A program made the translations under genes and the position numbers. A stretch of DNA of 64,000 bases from Magnetospirillum aberrantis SpK. Its GTDB lineage: Bacteria; Pseudomonadota; Alphaproteobacteria; Rhodospirillales; Magnetospirillaceae. This document shows positions 51,845-60,526 of the stretch, one piece after another; position 1 is the stretch's first letter, and each line of letters opens with the position of its first letter. Where the stretch lies: contig NZ_JAAIYP010000004.1 of the NCBI RefSeq assembly GCF_011022235.1, positions 109,504 through 173,503 on the forward strand. The letters are read 5' to 3'. Under the pieces are notes generated by a model that did not search any database, was not told the origin of the DNA, and saw only the letters and a program-made list of their open reading frames with translations.

Positions 51845-52696
51845 TCAGCGCACCCCGCCGAAACCGCTGGGCGCGGCCGAGGCGCCGCCCAGGTTGCGGC
51901 AATAGATGCCACGCTGTTCGGGGATCGGCTTGAACTTGTCCGAGATGCCGAGAACCGTCTCGGCGCCTCCGAGATAGAGGAAGCCGTCGTCGGGGATGAT
52001 CTTGCTGATGTTGTCGAGCACCCGACCCTTGGTCGGCTGGTCGAAATAGATCAGCACGTTGCGACAGAACACCACGTCGAACTGGCCCAGCGACTTGAGG
52101 TCGTGCAACAGGTTGTACTCGCGGAACTGAACCATGGCGCGGATCGACGGATCGATCTGCCACATCTCGTTGTTCTTCTTGAAGTACTTGACCAGCAACT
52201 GGATGGGCAGACCGCGCTGCACCTCGAACTGGGAATAAAGACCGGCCTTGGCCTTTTCCAGCATCTCGTTGGAAATGTCGGTGCCGACGATCTCGACCCG
52301 CCAGCCGGGCATCTTCGGCGCTTCTTCCTTGAGGATCATGGCGAGGCTGTATGCCTCCTGACCCGAGGACGAGGCGGCGGACCAGATGCGGAAGCTCTTT
52401 TTCGCCGCCCGCGTTTTCAGCATGGCGGGCAGCACCACGTCCTTGAACTGGTCGAACGGCTTGATGTCGCGGAAGAAGAAGGATTCGTTGGTGGTCATCG
52501 CCTCGGTGACCTCGCGCAGGAGGTCCTCGCCGGCGGTGCGCAAACTGGCGACCAGATCGTCCAAACCCTTGAGGCCGCGCTTGCGCGCCACCGGGGTCAG
52601 GCGCGATTCCAGCAGGTACGCCTTGTCGCGGGTGATGACCAGACCGGAACGGTCCTTCAGCAGCTTGGCGATGAAATCGAAATCTTCGGGTCGCAT
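51845..52696 (-). CDS. cheR: Chemotaxis methyltransferase CheR
   Basis: Protein of 283 residues that methylates glutamates of chemoreceptors with SAM. The N-terminal helical domain (LKDRSGLVITRDKAYLLESRL) and TTNESFFFRD are typical; the SAM site appears as IWSAASSSGQEAYSLAM (SSS for the more common STG), IVGTDIS, and FCRNVLIYFD. It is the last gene of the che operon, 4 bases after cheB. The 120-base gap to the GT39 gene shows only a short AT hairpin. Confidence 0.95.
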   Translation of the reverse strand: MRPEDFDFIAKLLKDRSGLVITRDKAYLLESRLTPVARKRGLKGLDDLVASLRTAGEDLLREVTEAMTTNESFFFRDIKPFDQFKDVVLPAMLKTRAAKKSFRIWSAASSSGQEAYSLAMILKEEAPKMPGWRVEIVGTDISNEMLEKAKAGLYSQFEVQRGLPIQLLVKYFKKNNEMWQIDPSIRAMVQFREYNLLHDLKSLGQFDVVFCRNVLIYFDQPTKGRVLDNISKIIPDDGFLYLGGAETVLGISDKFKPIPEQRGIYCRNLGGASAAPSGFGGVR

Positions 52697-52700
52697 GGCC

Positions 52701-53852
52701 TTAGCGCCTCGACGCCAGCTTGATCATCCACGGCGCGATCTCGGGCAGCGGCAACACGGCGGAACAGATGCCGGCATTGGCCGCGGCGCCGGGCATGCCC
52801 CAGACGACGGAGGTTGCTTCATCCTGGGCGATCACCGTACCGCCGCCCTGGACCACCACTTGGCCGCCCTTGGCGCCGTCCGACCCCATGCCGGTCAGGA
52901 TGACCGCCAGCACCCGCTTGCCATAGGCGGCGGAAATGCTGCGCAACATGGGATCGACCGCCGGGCGGCAGAAATTCTCGGGTGGGTTCTTGTTGAGCCG
53001 GATGACCTTGTCGGCGCCCTTGCTCTCGACCTGCATGTGGAAGTCGCCGGGCGCGATGTAGACCCGGCCGCTCTTGATCACCTCGCCATCGACGCCTTCC
53101 TTGGCGTCCCACCCCGACACCCGGCTGATGTGTTCGGCCAGGATGGTGGTGAAGGTGGCGGGCATGTGCTGGGTGATCAGGATCGGCTGTTTCACGGTGC
53201 CGGCCCGCATGGTGCCCAACAGGTTGAACAGCGCCTGCGGTCCGCCGGTCGAACTGCCGATGGCGATGACGTCCGGGACCTCGGGCGCGTGGCTGCGCAA
53301 CTGGAGGGGGCCGGTCGGATGCAGCGCGCTGGGGCGCGGCGCCGGGGCCGACAGACGTGGGGAAGAGGCGACGCCGGGGCGCGGCTTGCGGTTGGGATCG
53401 CGGCGCCGCGCATGGCCCAGCGCCTTGACCTTGCCCAAAAGTTCGCTCTTGAAATCCATGCCGCCGGCCAGATCGCGGGTGGCGGTGGGCTTGGGGATGT
53501 AGTCGGCGGCGCCCATCTCGAGCGCCCGCATGGAAATGTCGGCGCCTTTCAGCGTCAACGTCGACTGCATGATGATGCGGACGCCGGGGTCGGCGGCCAA
53601 CAGCTTGGGCAATGCGGTCATGCCGTCCATGATCGGCATCTCGATGTCCAGGACGATGACGTCCACTTCCTGGCGGTCAAGCGCCGACAGCGCCATCTGG
53701 CCGTTGCCGACCGAGGCGACGACGGCGATGGCGGGGTCTTCTTCCAGGATGCGGGTAACCAATCCGCGCACGACCGCCGAATCGTCCACGAGCATGACGC
53801 GGATCTGGTCGGCGTTACCGGCGGCGGCGGACGGGGCGGGTTCGAGGGCCAT
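52701..53852 (-). CDS. cheB: Chemotaxis methylesterase/response regulator CheB
   Basis: Protein of 383 residues. The receiver domain (VMLVDDSAVVRGLV, Asp69, PKPT) is joined by a Pro/Arg-rich linker to the methylesterase domain with catalytic Ser201 (GSSTGG), His229 (TQHMP) and Asp325 (TGMGSDG). Phosphorylation of the receiver by CheA relieves inhibition, and the enzyme removes methyl groups from, and deamidates, chemoreceptors. It is in the operon between cheY and cheR, 36 bases after cheY. Confidence 0.96.
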   Translation of the reverse strand: MALEPAPSAAAGNADQIRVMLVDDSAVVRGLVTRILEEDPAIAVVASVGNGQMALSALDRQEVDVIVLDIEMPIMDGMTALPKLLAADPGVRIIMQSTLTLKGADISMRALEMGAADYIPKPTATRDLAGGMDFKSELLGKVKALGHARRRDPNRKPRPGVASSPRLSAPAPRPSALHPTGPLQLRSHAPEVPDVIAIGSSTGGPQALFNLLGTMRAGTVKQPILITQHMPATFTTILAEHISRVSGWDAKEGVDGEVIKSGRVYIAPGDFHMQVESKGADKVIRLNKNPPENFCRPAVDPMLRSISAAYGKRVLAVILTGMGSDGAKGGQVVVQGGGTVIAQDEATSVVWGMPGAAANAGICSAVLPLPEIAPWMIKLASRR

Positions 53853-53888
53853 AGAGGCGGGGCATCCTTGCGACGAAAGGGATCGGAC

Positions 53889-54254
53889 CTACAGCAGCCC
53901 GACTTGCGAGAACTTGGCCTGGAGGATTTCGCTGTCGAACGGCTTCATGATGTATTCGTTGGCGCCGGCGGTGATCGCTTCCTGGATGTGGTCGATGTCG
54001 TTCTCGGTGGTGCAGAACACCACCACCGGTTTGTCGCCGCCCGGCAATTTCCTGAGTTCGCGCAGGAAGTCGATGCCGTTCATCACCGGCATGTTCCAGT
54101 CCAACAGCACCGCGTCGGGCAGGGCTTCCTTACAGCGATCAAGCGCTTGCTGTCCATCCTCGGCCTCGACGGTGGTGAAGGACAGTTCATGCAGGATCTT
54201 CCGGGCCACCATGCGAATGACCTTGGAATCATCGACGATCAAACAGGACTTCAT
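53889..54254 (-). CDS. cheY: CheY-type response regulator
   Basis: Single receiver domain of 121 residues: CLIVDDSKVIRMVARKIL, phospho-acceptor Asp in AVLLDWNMPVMNG, Thr in VFCTTEND and Lys in IMKPF. DWNMP is the usual CheY form, as opposed to the DIQLP of the DivK-like protein at 11 kb. Placed between cheW and cheB in the che operon, it is the probable flagellar motor regulator for this CheA. Confidence 0.92.
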   Translation of the reverse strand: MKSCLIVDDSKVIRMVARKILHELSFTTVEAEDGQQALDRCKEALPDAVLLDWNMPVMNGIDFLRELRKLPGGDKPVVVFCTTENDIDHIQEAITAGANEYIMKPFDSEILQAKFSQVGLL

Positions 54255-54340
54255 GCCCTTGGTGCCTCCTTAAGCAAGGTTCCGCTGCCCCGGGGATCCT
54301 TGCCGGTGAACCTTCCCCAGACCTTCTTGTTTTACTCTTA

Positions 54341-54826
54341 CTATTCGTTCCTGTTGAAATCCAGCAGCTTGGCGACGTCGAGCACCACCAAGAGCTTGTC
54401 TTCGAGGCGATAGATGCCGGCCGAGAACTCGCGCCACATGGGGTCCAGCGTCGGCGGGTTGCGTTCGAACTTGGCGGCCGGCAGGCTGAGGACCTCGCCC
54501 ACCTGGTCAACCATCAGGGAATAAAGCTCGCCGCCGTGGTCCACCACGACGCTCATCCCCTTGTTCTCGCCGCTGTTGTTGGGCAGGCCGAGGCGCAGGC
54601 GGACGTCGATGGCGGTGACGATGCGGCCGCGCAGGTTCAAGGACCCGGCCACCTCACGCGGGGCCAGGGGGATGCGGGTGATCTTCTGCGGCCCCAGCAC
54701 GTCCTGGACGGTGAGGACCGGGATGCCGAACATCTGGCCCTCGATGTACATGGTCACGTAGTCCTGGGTTTCCGGAGCGGCGAGCTCGGTCCCCGGACGC
54801 TTTCCGGCGGGAACGATCTGGTTCAT
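54341..54826 (-). CDS. cheW: Chemotaxis coupling protein CheW
   Basis: Protein of 161 residues with a single CheW fold: YVTMYIEGQMFGIPVLTVQDVLG, ITRIPLAPREVAGSLNLRGRIVTAIDVRLRLG, and VVLDVAKLLDF at the end. It links CheA to chemoreceptors. Its start overlaps the cheA stop (ATGA). The 86-base gap to cheY is the largest inside the cheA-cheR part of the operon. Confidence 0.95.
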   Translation of the reverse strand: MNQIVPAGKRPGTELAAPETQDYVTMYIEGQMFGIPVLTVQDVLGPQKITRIPLAPREVAGSLNLRGRIVTAIDVRLRLGLPNNSGENKGMSVVVDHGGELYSLMVDQVGEVLSLPAAKFERNPPTLDPMWREFSAGIYRLEDKLLVVLDVAKLLDFNRNE

Positions 54827-57573
54827 GCGGCACCTTTGATGGCGGCAAGCGTGGTGGCGATGGTCACCAGCAACGAGTCACGGTCGAACTTGGCGACATA
54901 GTCGTTGAAGCCGACCTGGCGGCCACGTTCGAAGTCCTTTTCGGTGGCGTGGCTGGACAGGGCGATCATCGGCGTCGTTTGCCAGCGACCCTCGGCCCGC
55001 ACCGCCTGGGCGAAGTCGAAGCCGCTCATGCCGGGCATCTCGATGTCGCTGATGATCATGTCGAAGTCATGACCCTGTTCGCGCAGTTGCAAGGCGCGGT
55101 CGGGACCTTCGACCGCCGTCACCTCGTAGCCGGCGACCCCCAGGAGCGGGGTCAGCAGGTTGCGGAAGAACGGGCTGTCGTCCACCAGCAGGATGCGCGG
55201 CTGGCCGTGTTCGTCGCTGCCATATTCCTTTTCGCCGCGGCCGAACCAGTCGCCGAAGGCCTGCGGCAGATAGTAGCCGGCATCGACGATGGTGGTGGCC
55301 TTGCCGGCGATCACCGCGGTGCCGATGACACCGGGGTTGTCGGCCGACAGCTCGACCTTCAGGCGATCCTCGACGATGTCGACGATCTCGTCGACCACCA
55401 GACCCATGGTGTGGTCGCGGTCCGAGAACACCAGAACCGGCTGGCGTCCTTCGTCGCGGAAATGGGTCGAGCCGTCGATGGCCACCAGCGGCATGAGATG
55501 GCCGCGATACTGGACCATCGGCTTGCCGTGGCTGTATTCGACGTCCTTGACCTCGATTTCCTCGAGGCGTGCCACCAGGGCCAACGGCACCGCCTTGAGG
55601 TCGTCGCCGCCGGCGCGGAACACCAGCAACGAGGTCTTGGCGTCGCCGCGCATATCGCGCGCCACCGTCTGTTCCGTGGTCTGGCCGCCGCCCAACAGGC
55701 CCGATTCGCCGGTGGCGCCGGCGATGCCGTTGGGGTCGAGGATCATGATCACCGAACCGTCGCCCAGGATGGTGTTGCCCGAGAACATGTTGATGTGGCG
55801 CAGGATCGGCGCCACCGGCTTGACCACGATTTCCTCGGTGTCGAACACCCGGTCGACGATGATGCCGAAGGTGTAGGTGCCGACCTGGGTCACCACGATG
55901 AAGGTTTCCTGGACGCCCTGTTCGTCGTTCAGGCGCAGCAGCTTCTTCAGCGACACCAGCGGCAGCAGGCGGTCACGCAGCCTGAGCACCGGGGCGTTGT
56001 TGATCATCTCGATGCCGTGTTCGGAATTGGCGGTGGTCCGCACCAGTTCCAGCACGCTGATCTGCGGGATGGCGAAGCGTTCGGAGGCGCATTCGACGAT
56101 CAGCGCCGAGACGATGGCCAGCGTCAGCGGAATCTTGATGACGAAGGTCGATCCCTTGCCCGGCCAGGACTTCAGTTCGACGGTGCCGCCGATTTTTTCG
56201 ATGTTGGTGCGCACCACGTCCATGCCGACGCCGCGGCCCGACACCGAGGTCACCTTCTCGGCGGTGGAGAAGCCGGCCTTGAAGATGAACTGGTAGATCT
56301 GTTGCGGGGTCATCGAATCCAGTTCGGATTCGGAGGCCAGACCGTTGCCGATGGCCTTTTGCTTGATCTTGTCGAGGTTGAGGCCGCGGCCGTCGTCGGA
56401 AATCTCGATGATGATGTGGCCGCCTTCGTGGAAGGCGTTCAACACCACCTTGCCGATTTCCGGCTTGCCGGCGGCACGACGCTCGTCGGGGCCTTCCAGC
56501 CCGTGGTCGGCCGAGTTGCGGACCATGTGGGTCAGCGGGTCCTTGATCAGTTCAAGCACCTGACGGTCCAGCTCGGTCTCGGCACCCAGCATCTGAAGGT
56601 CGATCTTCTTGCCCATTTCGACCGACAGGTCGCGCACGATGCGCGGCAGCTTGGCCCAGGCGTTGCCGATGGGCTGCATGCGGGTCTTCATCACCCCTTC
56701 CTGAAGGTCGGTGGTGATGTGGCTCAGGCGCTGAAGCGGCGCGGTGAACTCGCTGTCGTCGCGGCCACGGACCATCTGGAGCAGCTGGTTGCGGGTCAGC
56801 ACCAGCTCGGACACCAGGGTCATCAGGTTTTCCAGCAATTCCACGTTGACGCGGATGGTCTGGGCGGCGACGGCCGATTCCTTGGCCTCGGGGGCGGCGC
56901 CACCGCCTGGCGGTCCGGCGTCCTTGATCACCGCCGGCGGGGCGGCGGTGGGGGCGGGAACGTTGGCCTTGGGGGCGGGCGCCGGCTCGGGCTCGGCGGC
57001 GGCCGCGTCCTTGGCGGCCTGGGCGGTGGCCTCCTTGGCGCGTTCCTTGGCCATCTCGGCCAGGATGTCGGTCTCGCTGGCGGCCTTCTTGCCGGCGGCG
57101 TAGGCGGCCTCGACCTCGGCCAGCAAATCGGCGGCGACCGGGAACGGCGTGTCCTCGGCCGGGGCGGCGGCGGCGGGGGCGGCGCCAGCCGGCTGGAAGC
57201 GGCCCTCGGCCATGGCGTTGAGCTGGCCGATCAAATCCTCGTCGCTGCCTTCCGGCTCGCACTCGTTCTGCTCGAGATGGGCCAGGATCAGCTTGATGCG
57301 GTCGATGGCCTGTAGGATCAGGGTCACCGCGTCGGCGGTCACCTCAAGCTCGCCGTCGCGGATCTTGCCCAGCACGTTCTCGCCGGCGTGGGCCACATGC
57401 TCCAGGCGGGGCAGGCCAAGGAAGCCGCAAGTGCCCTTGATGGTGTGAACCAGTCGGAAGATGTTCTGCAAAATCGCCGGTTCGGGGTTTTGTTCCAGCT
57501 TCACCAGCTCGACGTCGAGAACGGAAAGGCTTTCCGAGGTCTCGGTCAAAAACTCGCTGAGGAGATCATCCAT
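54823..57573 (-). CDS. cheA: Chemotaxis histidine kinase CheA with C-terminal receiver
   Basis: Protein of 916 residues. HPt domain with His43 in LVHTIKGTCGF; Ala/Pro/Glu-rich linker 140-260; dimerisation region; HATPase with HMVRNSADHGLE, DDGRGLNLDKI, and GRGVGMDVVRTNI; one CheW-like domain, a second CheW-like stretch (ASLLVFRAGGDDLKAVPLALVARL region), and a receiver domain from about residue 790 with ILLVDDSPFFRNLL, Asp in IISDIEMPG and Lys in DYVAKF. The hybrid form is common in alphaproteobacteria; the attached receiver may act as a phosphate sink. Start ATG 57573 has GGAG upstream. Confidence 0.95.
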   Translation of the reverse strand: MDDLLSEFLTETSESLSVLDVELVKLEQNPEPAILQNIFRLVHTIKGTCGFLGLPRLEHVAHAGENVLGKIRDGELEVTADAVTLILQAIDRIKLILAHLEQNECEPEGSDEDLIGQLNAMAEGRFQPAGAAPAAAAPAEDTPFPVAADLLAEVEAAYAAGKKAASETDILAEMAKERAKEATAQAAKDAAAAEPEPAPAPKANVPAPTAAPPAVIKDAGPPGGGAAPEAKESAVAAQTIRVNVELLENLMTLVSELVLTRNQLLQMVRGRDDSEFTAPLQRLSHITTDLQEGVMKTRMQPIGNAWAKLPRIVRDLSVEMGKKIDLQMLGAETELDRQVLELIKDPLTHMVRNSADHGLEGPDERRAAGKPEIGKVVLNAFHEGGHIIIEISDDGRGLNLDKIKQKAIGNGLASESELDSMTPQQIYQFIFKAGFSTAEKVTSVSGRGVGMDVVRTNIEKIGGTVELKSWPGKGSTFVIKIPLTLAIVSALIVECASERFAIPQISVLELVRTTANSEHGIEMINNAPVLRLRDRLLPLVSLKKLLRLNDEQGVQETFIVVTQVGTYTFGIIVDRVFDTEEIVVKPVAPILRHINMFSGNTILGDGSVIMILDPNGIAGATGESGLLGGGQTTEQTVARDMRGDAKTSLLVFRAGGDDLKAVPLALVARLEEIEVKDVEYSHGKPMVQYRGHLMPLVAIDGSTHFRDEGRQPVLVFSDRDHTMGLVVDEIVDIVEDRLKVELSADNPGVIGTAVIAGKATTIVDAGYYLPQAFGDWFGRGEKEYGSDEHGQPRILLVDDSPFFRNLLTPLLGVAGYEVTAVEGPDRALQLREQGHDFDMIISDIEMPGMSGFDFAQAVRAEGRWQTTPMIALSSHATEKDFERGRQVGFNDYVAKFDRDSLLVTIATTLAAIKGAA

Positions 57574-57691
57574 GGTCGACTCCAGCTCCACACCTTTTCC
57601 GCTGTCCGCGCCCGTAAACCCGTTTTGCCCCCAGGGTAGAGCAGACAGCAACTCCGTTTAATAGCATGGTCCTGTGGGCAATAGAAGGACC

Positions 57692-58336
57692 CTAACCATC
57701 CGAACGAGATAGCGTATTCCTTGGAAGGACGGCCGCAAGCACCAGCCCCTCCGCAGAAATGGCGACGTCGAGCGTCCGCCCGAGCCGTTCCGCCAACAAC
57801 CGCGCCAACTCGGCCTGGGCGCCGCGCGGCCCGCCAGGGGGCGCTTTTTCCACCAGCACGACGCGCGCTTCCTCGCTCAGGCTGGCTGGCTCGCCGTGGG
57901 CGGTGACGGCAAGGCCGCCGCCCTGGGCGGCGACCTGGATGCGCCCGCCGCGCGGCAGCGCGTCCTTGGCCAACAGCACCAGATTGAGCAACAGGTGCGC
58001 GGTCGTTCCCTCCAGCGCCTGGGGCGCCTCGGGCCAGGACAGCACGATTCCCGGCGAGGCGGCGGAGACCTGCGTCGCCAGATACCCTTCGATCAGTTCG
58101 GTCAGCACCACCGAGCTTTGCGGAGTGCTCGCCGCCGGGCCCAGGGCCGCGCGAAAGAACTTCAGCCGCGCCGCCGCGCCGCCGGCCGCGCCGGCCACCA
58201 GGGTCAAGGTCTCCGGGTCGGGCGCAACCTGCATGTCCTCAAGCAGTTCAGCCCCGGCCGCCGCCGCGCCCACCGGACCCGACAGGTCGTGGCAGATACG
58301 GGCGCACAGCAATTCGGCGAGCTGAACAAAATCCAT
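57692..58336 (-). CDS. chpT: Histidine phosphotransferase ChpT
   Basis: Protein of 214 residues. The DHp-like N-terminus carries His16 in LCARICHDLSGPVGAAAAGAEL, the ChpT signature; the C-terminal part is a degenerate HATPase-like domain without ATP-binding glycines. In Caulobacter ChpT passes phosphate from CckA to CtrA and CpdR. Start ATG 58336 gives the conserved MDFVQLAELL beginning; the frame upstream is not supported. It stands at the head of the che operon, 118 bases before cheA, and a CtrA-like box lies in its upstream gap. The substrate CtrA is encoded at the left end of the window. Confidence 0.9.
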   Translation of the reverse strand: MDFVQLAELLCARICHDLSGPVGAAAAGAELLEDMQVAPDPETLTLVAGAAGGAAARLKFFRAALGPAASTPQSSVVLTELIEGYLATQVSAASPGIVLSWPEAPQALEGTTAHLLLNLVLLAKDALPRGGRIQVAAQGGGLAVTAHGEPASLSEEARVVLVEKAPPGGPRGAQAELARLLAERLGRTLDVAISAEGLVLAAVLPRNTLSRSDG

Positions 58337-58363
58337 CGAGACGGGGCCTGATCGGTTACAAAA

Positions 58364-58378
58364 TTGATACATACTTAA
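58364..58378. promoter_or_regulatory. Candidate CtrA box upstream of chpT-che
   Basis: TTGA-TACATAC-TTAA fits the CtrA consensus TTAA-N7-TTAA with one mismatch and correct 7-base spacing. It lies 28-42 bases upstream of the chpT ATG in an AT-richer patch. Binding is inferred. Confidence 0.45.
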
Positions 58379-58454
58379 GTAGCGTAGCAGTCTTGACCGT
58401 CCCCCGGAAGGGAGATTCGTCAACGCGGAATGTTTCCCTGTGCGCGGGGCCTGT

Positions 58455-60380
58455 TCAGGCGGTTTTTTCCGCTTCCAGCCAAGCCTGGAACATCAAGACG
58501 TGCCAAAGTTCGGTCTGCCAGTTCTTGGCCCCCGAGCGATGGTCGCGCCAGCACCGCGCCACCAGCCGGGGCTCCAGCAATCCCTGGCGGTGCAGCATGT
58601 CCTCGGCCAACAAATCGTCGGCCCAACCCTTGAGGCGGCCGGACAGCCAGCGTCCGATCGGCACCTCGAACCCCATCTTGGGCCGGTCCACCAGCTCGCG
58701 CGGGACGTATTGGTAAAGCACGTCGCGCAGCACCGCCTTGCCGGTGGTGCCTTCGATCTTCATGGCGTTGGGCAGGCTCCAGGCGAATTCCACCACCGCG
58801 TGGTCGAGGAACGGCAACCGCGCCTCAAGCGACGCCGCCATGGTGGCGCGGTCGGTTTTCACGCACAAATCGTCGGGCAGGTAGCCCAACACGTCCATCA
58901 CCATCACCGTCAGGGCCGGGTCCGACAGCTCCGGCTGGCGGGCCGGGTTGCCGAATACCGTGTCGGCGGGGCGGGCCCCGGCGACCAGGGACGGCATGCC
59001 GCGCCAGCGCGAATAATGCAGTCCCAGAAGCTCCGGGATCGAAGCGGCGTTCAGCGTTTCGAAGGTTTTCTTGAACCGATAGCCGGGGTAGGATCGGCGC
59101 TTGCGCCCGCCCAGCGCGGCCAGTCCGGCCAGGGTGTTGAACGGACCGGCCGGCAGCGCCGCCACCAGCCCGGCCAGCCGGCGCGACCATTTCGGCGTGG
59201 CGCGCAACCGTTGCCAATCGGCGGGGATGGAGCGGTAGATGCCATAGCCGCCGAACAGTTCGTCCGCGCCGTCTCCCGACAACGCCACCGTCACCTGTTT
59301 GCGGGTCACCTCGGCCAACAGACAGGTGGGCAGGCCGGCCGGGTCGGCGAAGGGCTCGTCCCAGATGGCCGGCAGGCGGGGCACCAGATCCAGTGCCTCG
59401 TCGTCGCCGACGCGAAGCTCGGTGTGGACGGTGCCCAGGTGGTCGGCGACGGCGCGGGCATGCGGGCTTTCGTCGTATCCTTGCTGGTCGAAACCGACGG
59501 TGAAGGTGTGGACCGGCGTGCTGGACAATTCGCACATCATGGCGGCCGTCAGCGACGAATCGATGCCGCCGGACAGGAACACGCCGACCGGCACGTCGGC
59601 CTGCATGCGAAGGCCCACCGAGGCGCGCAGCAACTGGTTCAGCCGCTCGGCCGCCGCCGCCCGGCCGCCGGTGAAGCCACCGGCCATGGCGTGGGCCCGC
59701 TCGGTGGCCGACCAATAGGTCCGCACCGTCACGCTGTCGCCCTTGACGGCCATCACCGTTCCGGGTGCCAGCTTGCGGGCGGCGGCGTAGATGGTGTGCG
59801 GCGACGGCACCCATCCCAGGCGCAGATAGGCGGCCAGGGCGTCGCGGTCGATGGTGCGGTCGAAGGCGGGATGGCGTTTGAGCGCCTTGAGTTCGGACGC
59901 GAACAGCATCGTTCCGCCGCTTTTGGCCCAATAAAGCGGTTTCTCGCCGATGCGGTCGCGGGCCAGATACAAGACACGTTCCAGCCGGTCCCACAGGGCA
60001 AAGGCGAACATGCCGTCGAAATGGGCCAGGGCCTTGTCCACGCCCCAGCGGGCCACCGCCTCCAGCAACACCTCGGTGTCGGAATGCCCCTGCCAGTTCG
60101 CGTCGCCGAGCCGTGCCCGCAATTCGACGTGGTTGTAGATCTCGCCGTTGAAGGTGACCACCCAGCGGCCGTCGTGGGATTCCATGGGCTGGTGGCCCTG
60201 GGGGCTGAGGTCCAGGATGGACAGACGGCGGAACCCCAGGGCGATTCCGGCGGAATCGTCGCACCACGTGCCCGAATCGTCGGGGCCGCGATGGACCAGG
60301 GTGTCGGCCATGGCCCGGACCACCCGCTCGCGTTCGGGGGTGTCGGCGCCGATGTCGAGAAAACCTGCGAAGCCGCACAT
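58455..60380 (-). CDS. asnB: Asparagine synthase (glutamine-hydrolysing)
   Basis: Protein of 641 residues. The N-terminal glutaminase domain starts MCGFAGF with catalytic Cys2 and has HRGPDDSG and TFNGEIYNH; the synthetase domain contains FLSGGIDSS (PP-loop) and SGDGADELFGGY. The enzyme makes asparagine, or amidates a sugar or cell-surface substrate, since AsnB homologues of this length are also found in polysaccharide clusters. No polysaccharide genes are close, so plain asparagine synthesis is possible. A large inverted repeat lies upstream, in the gap to the MFS gene. Confidence 0.88.
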   Translation of the reverse strand: MCGFAGFLDIGADTPERERVVRAMADTLVHRGPDDSGTWCDDSAGIALGFRRLSILDLSPQGHQPMESHDGRWVVTFNGEIYNHVELRARLGDANWQGHSDTEVLLEAVARWGVDKALAHFDGMFAFALWDRLERVLYLARDRIGEKPLYWAKSGGTMLFASELKALKRHPAFDRTIDRDALAAYLRLGWVPSPHTIYAAARKLAPGTVMAVKGDSVTVRTYWSATERAHAMAGGFTGGRAAAAERLNQLLRASVGLRMQADVPVGVFLSGGIDSSLTAAMMCELSSTPVHTFTVGFDQQGYDESPHARAVADHLGTVHTELRVGDDEALDLVPRLPAIWDEPFADPAGLPTCLLAEVTRKQVTVALSGDGADELFGGYGIYRSIPADWQRLRATPKWSRRLAGLVAALPAGPFNTLAGLAALGGRKRRSYPGYRFKKTFETLNAASIPELLGLHYSRWRGMPSLVAGARPADTVFGNPARQPELSDPALTVMVMDVLGYLPDDLCVKTDRATMAASLEARLPFLDHAVVEFAWSLPNAMKIEGTTGKAVLRDVLYQYVPRELVDRPKMGFEVPIGRWLSGRLKGWADDLLAEDMLHRQGLLEPRLVARCWRDHRSGAKNWQTELWHVLMFQAWLEAEKTA

Positions 60381-60448
60381 GGACCGGTCCAGCCTGTGAA
60401 ATCGGGAACGGCGGCGACCTTAACGCCGCCGAAGGCTGCGGGCAAGGT

Positions 60449-60518
60449 TCGCCCGCCGTTTCCCAAGAGACACCGGATAGAAGGGATTGGGGGCCATCCG
60501 GCGGGAAACGGCGGGCGA
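60449..60518. repeat. Long inverted repeat between asnB and the efflux genes
   Basis: A perfect 16-base inverted repeat, TCGCCCGCCGTTTCCC at 60449-60464 with its complement at 60503-60518, spans 38 bases that themselves contain CCGGAT/ATCCGG (60473-60478 with 60496-60501). No T tract follows on either strand. It fills most of the 146-base gap. Confidence 0.8.
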
Positions 60519-60526
60519 TCGGGTGG

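Noticed and set aside
54949..57315. Plus-strand open frame of 788 codons opposite cheA
   Set aside because: Antisense shadow of a gene with full CheA domains; no ribosome-binding site or homology.
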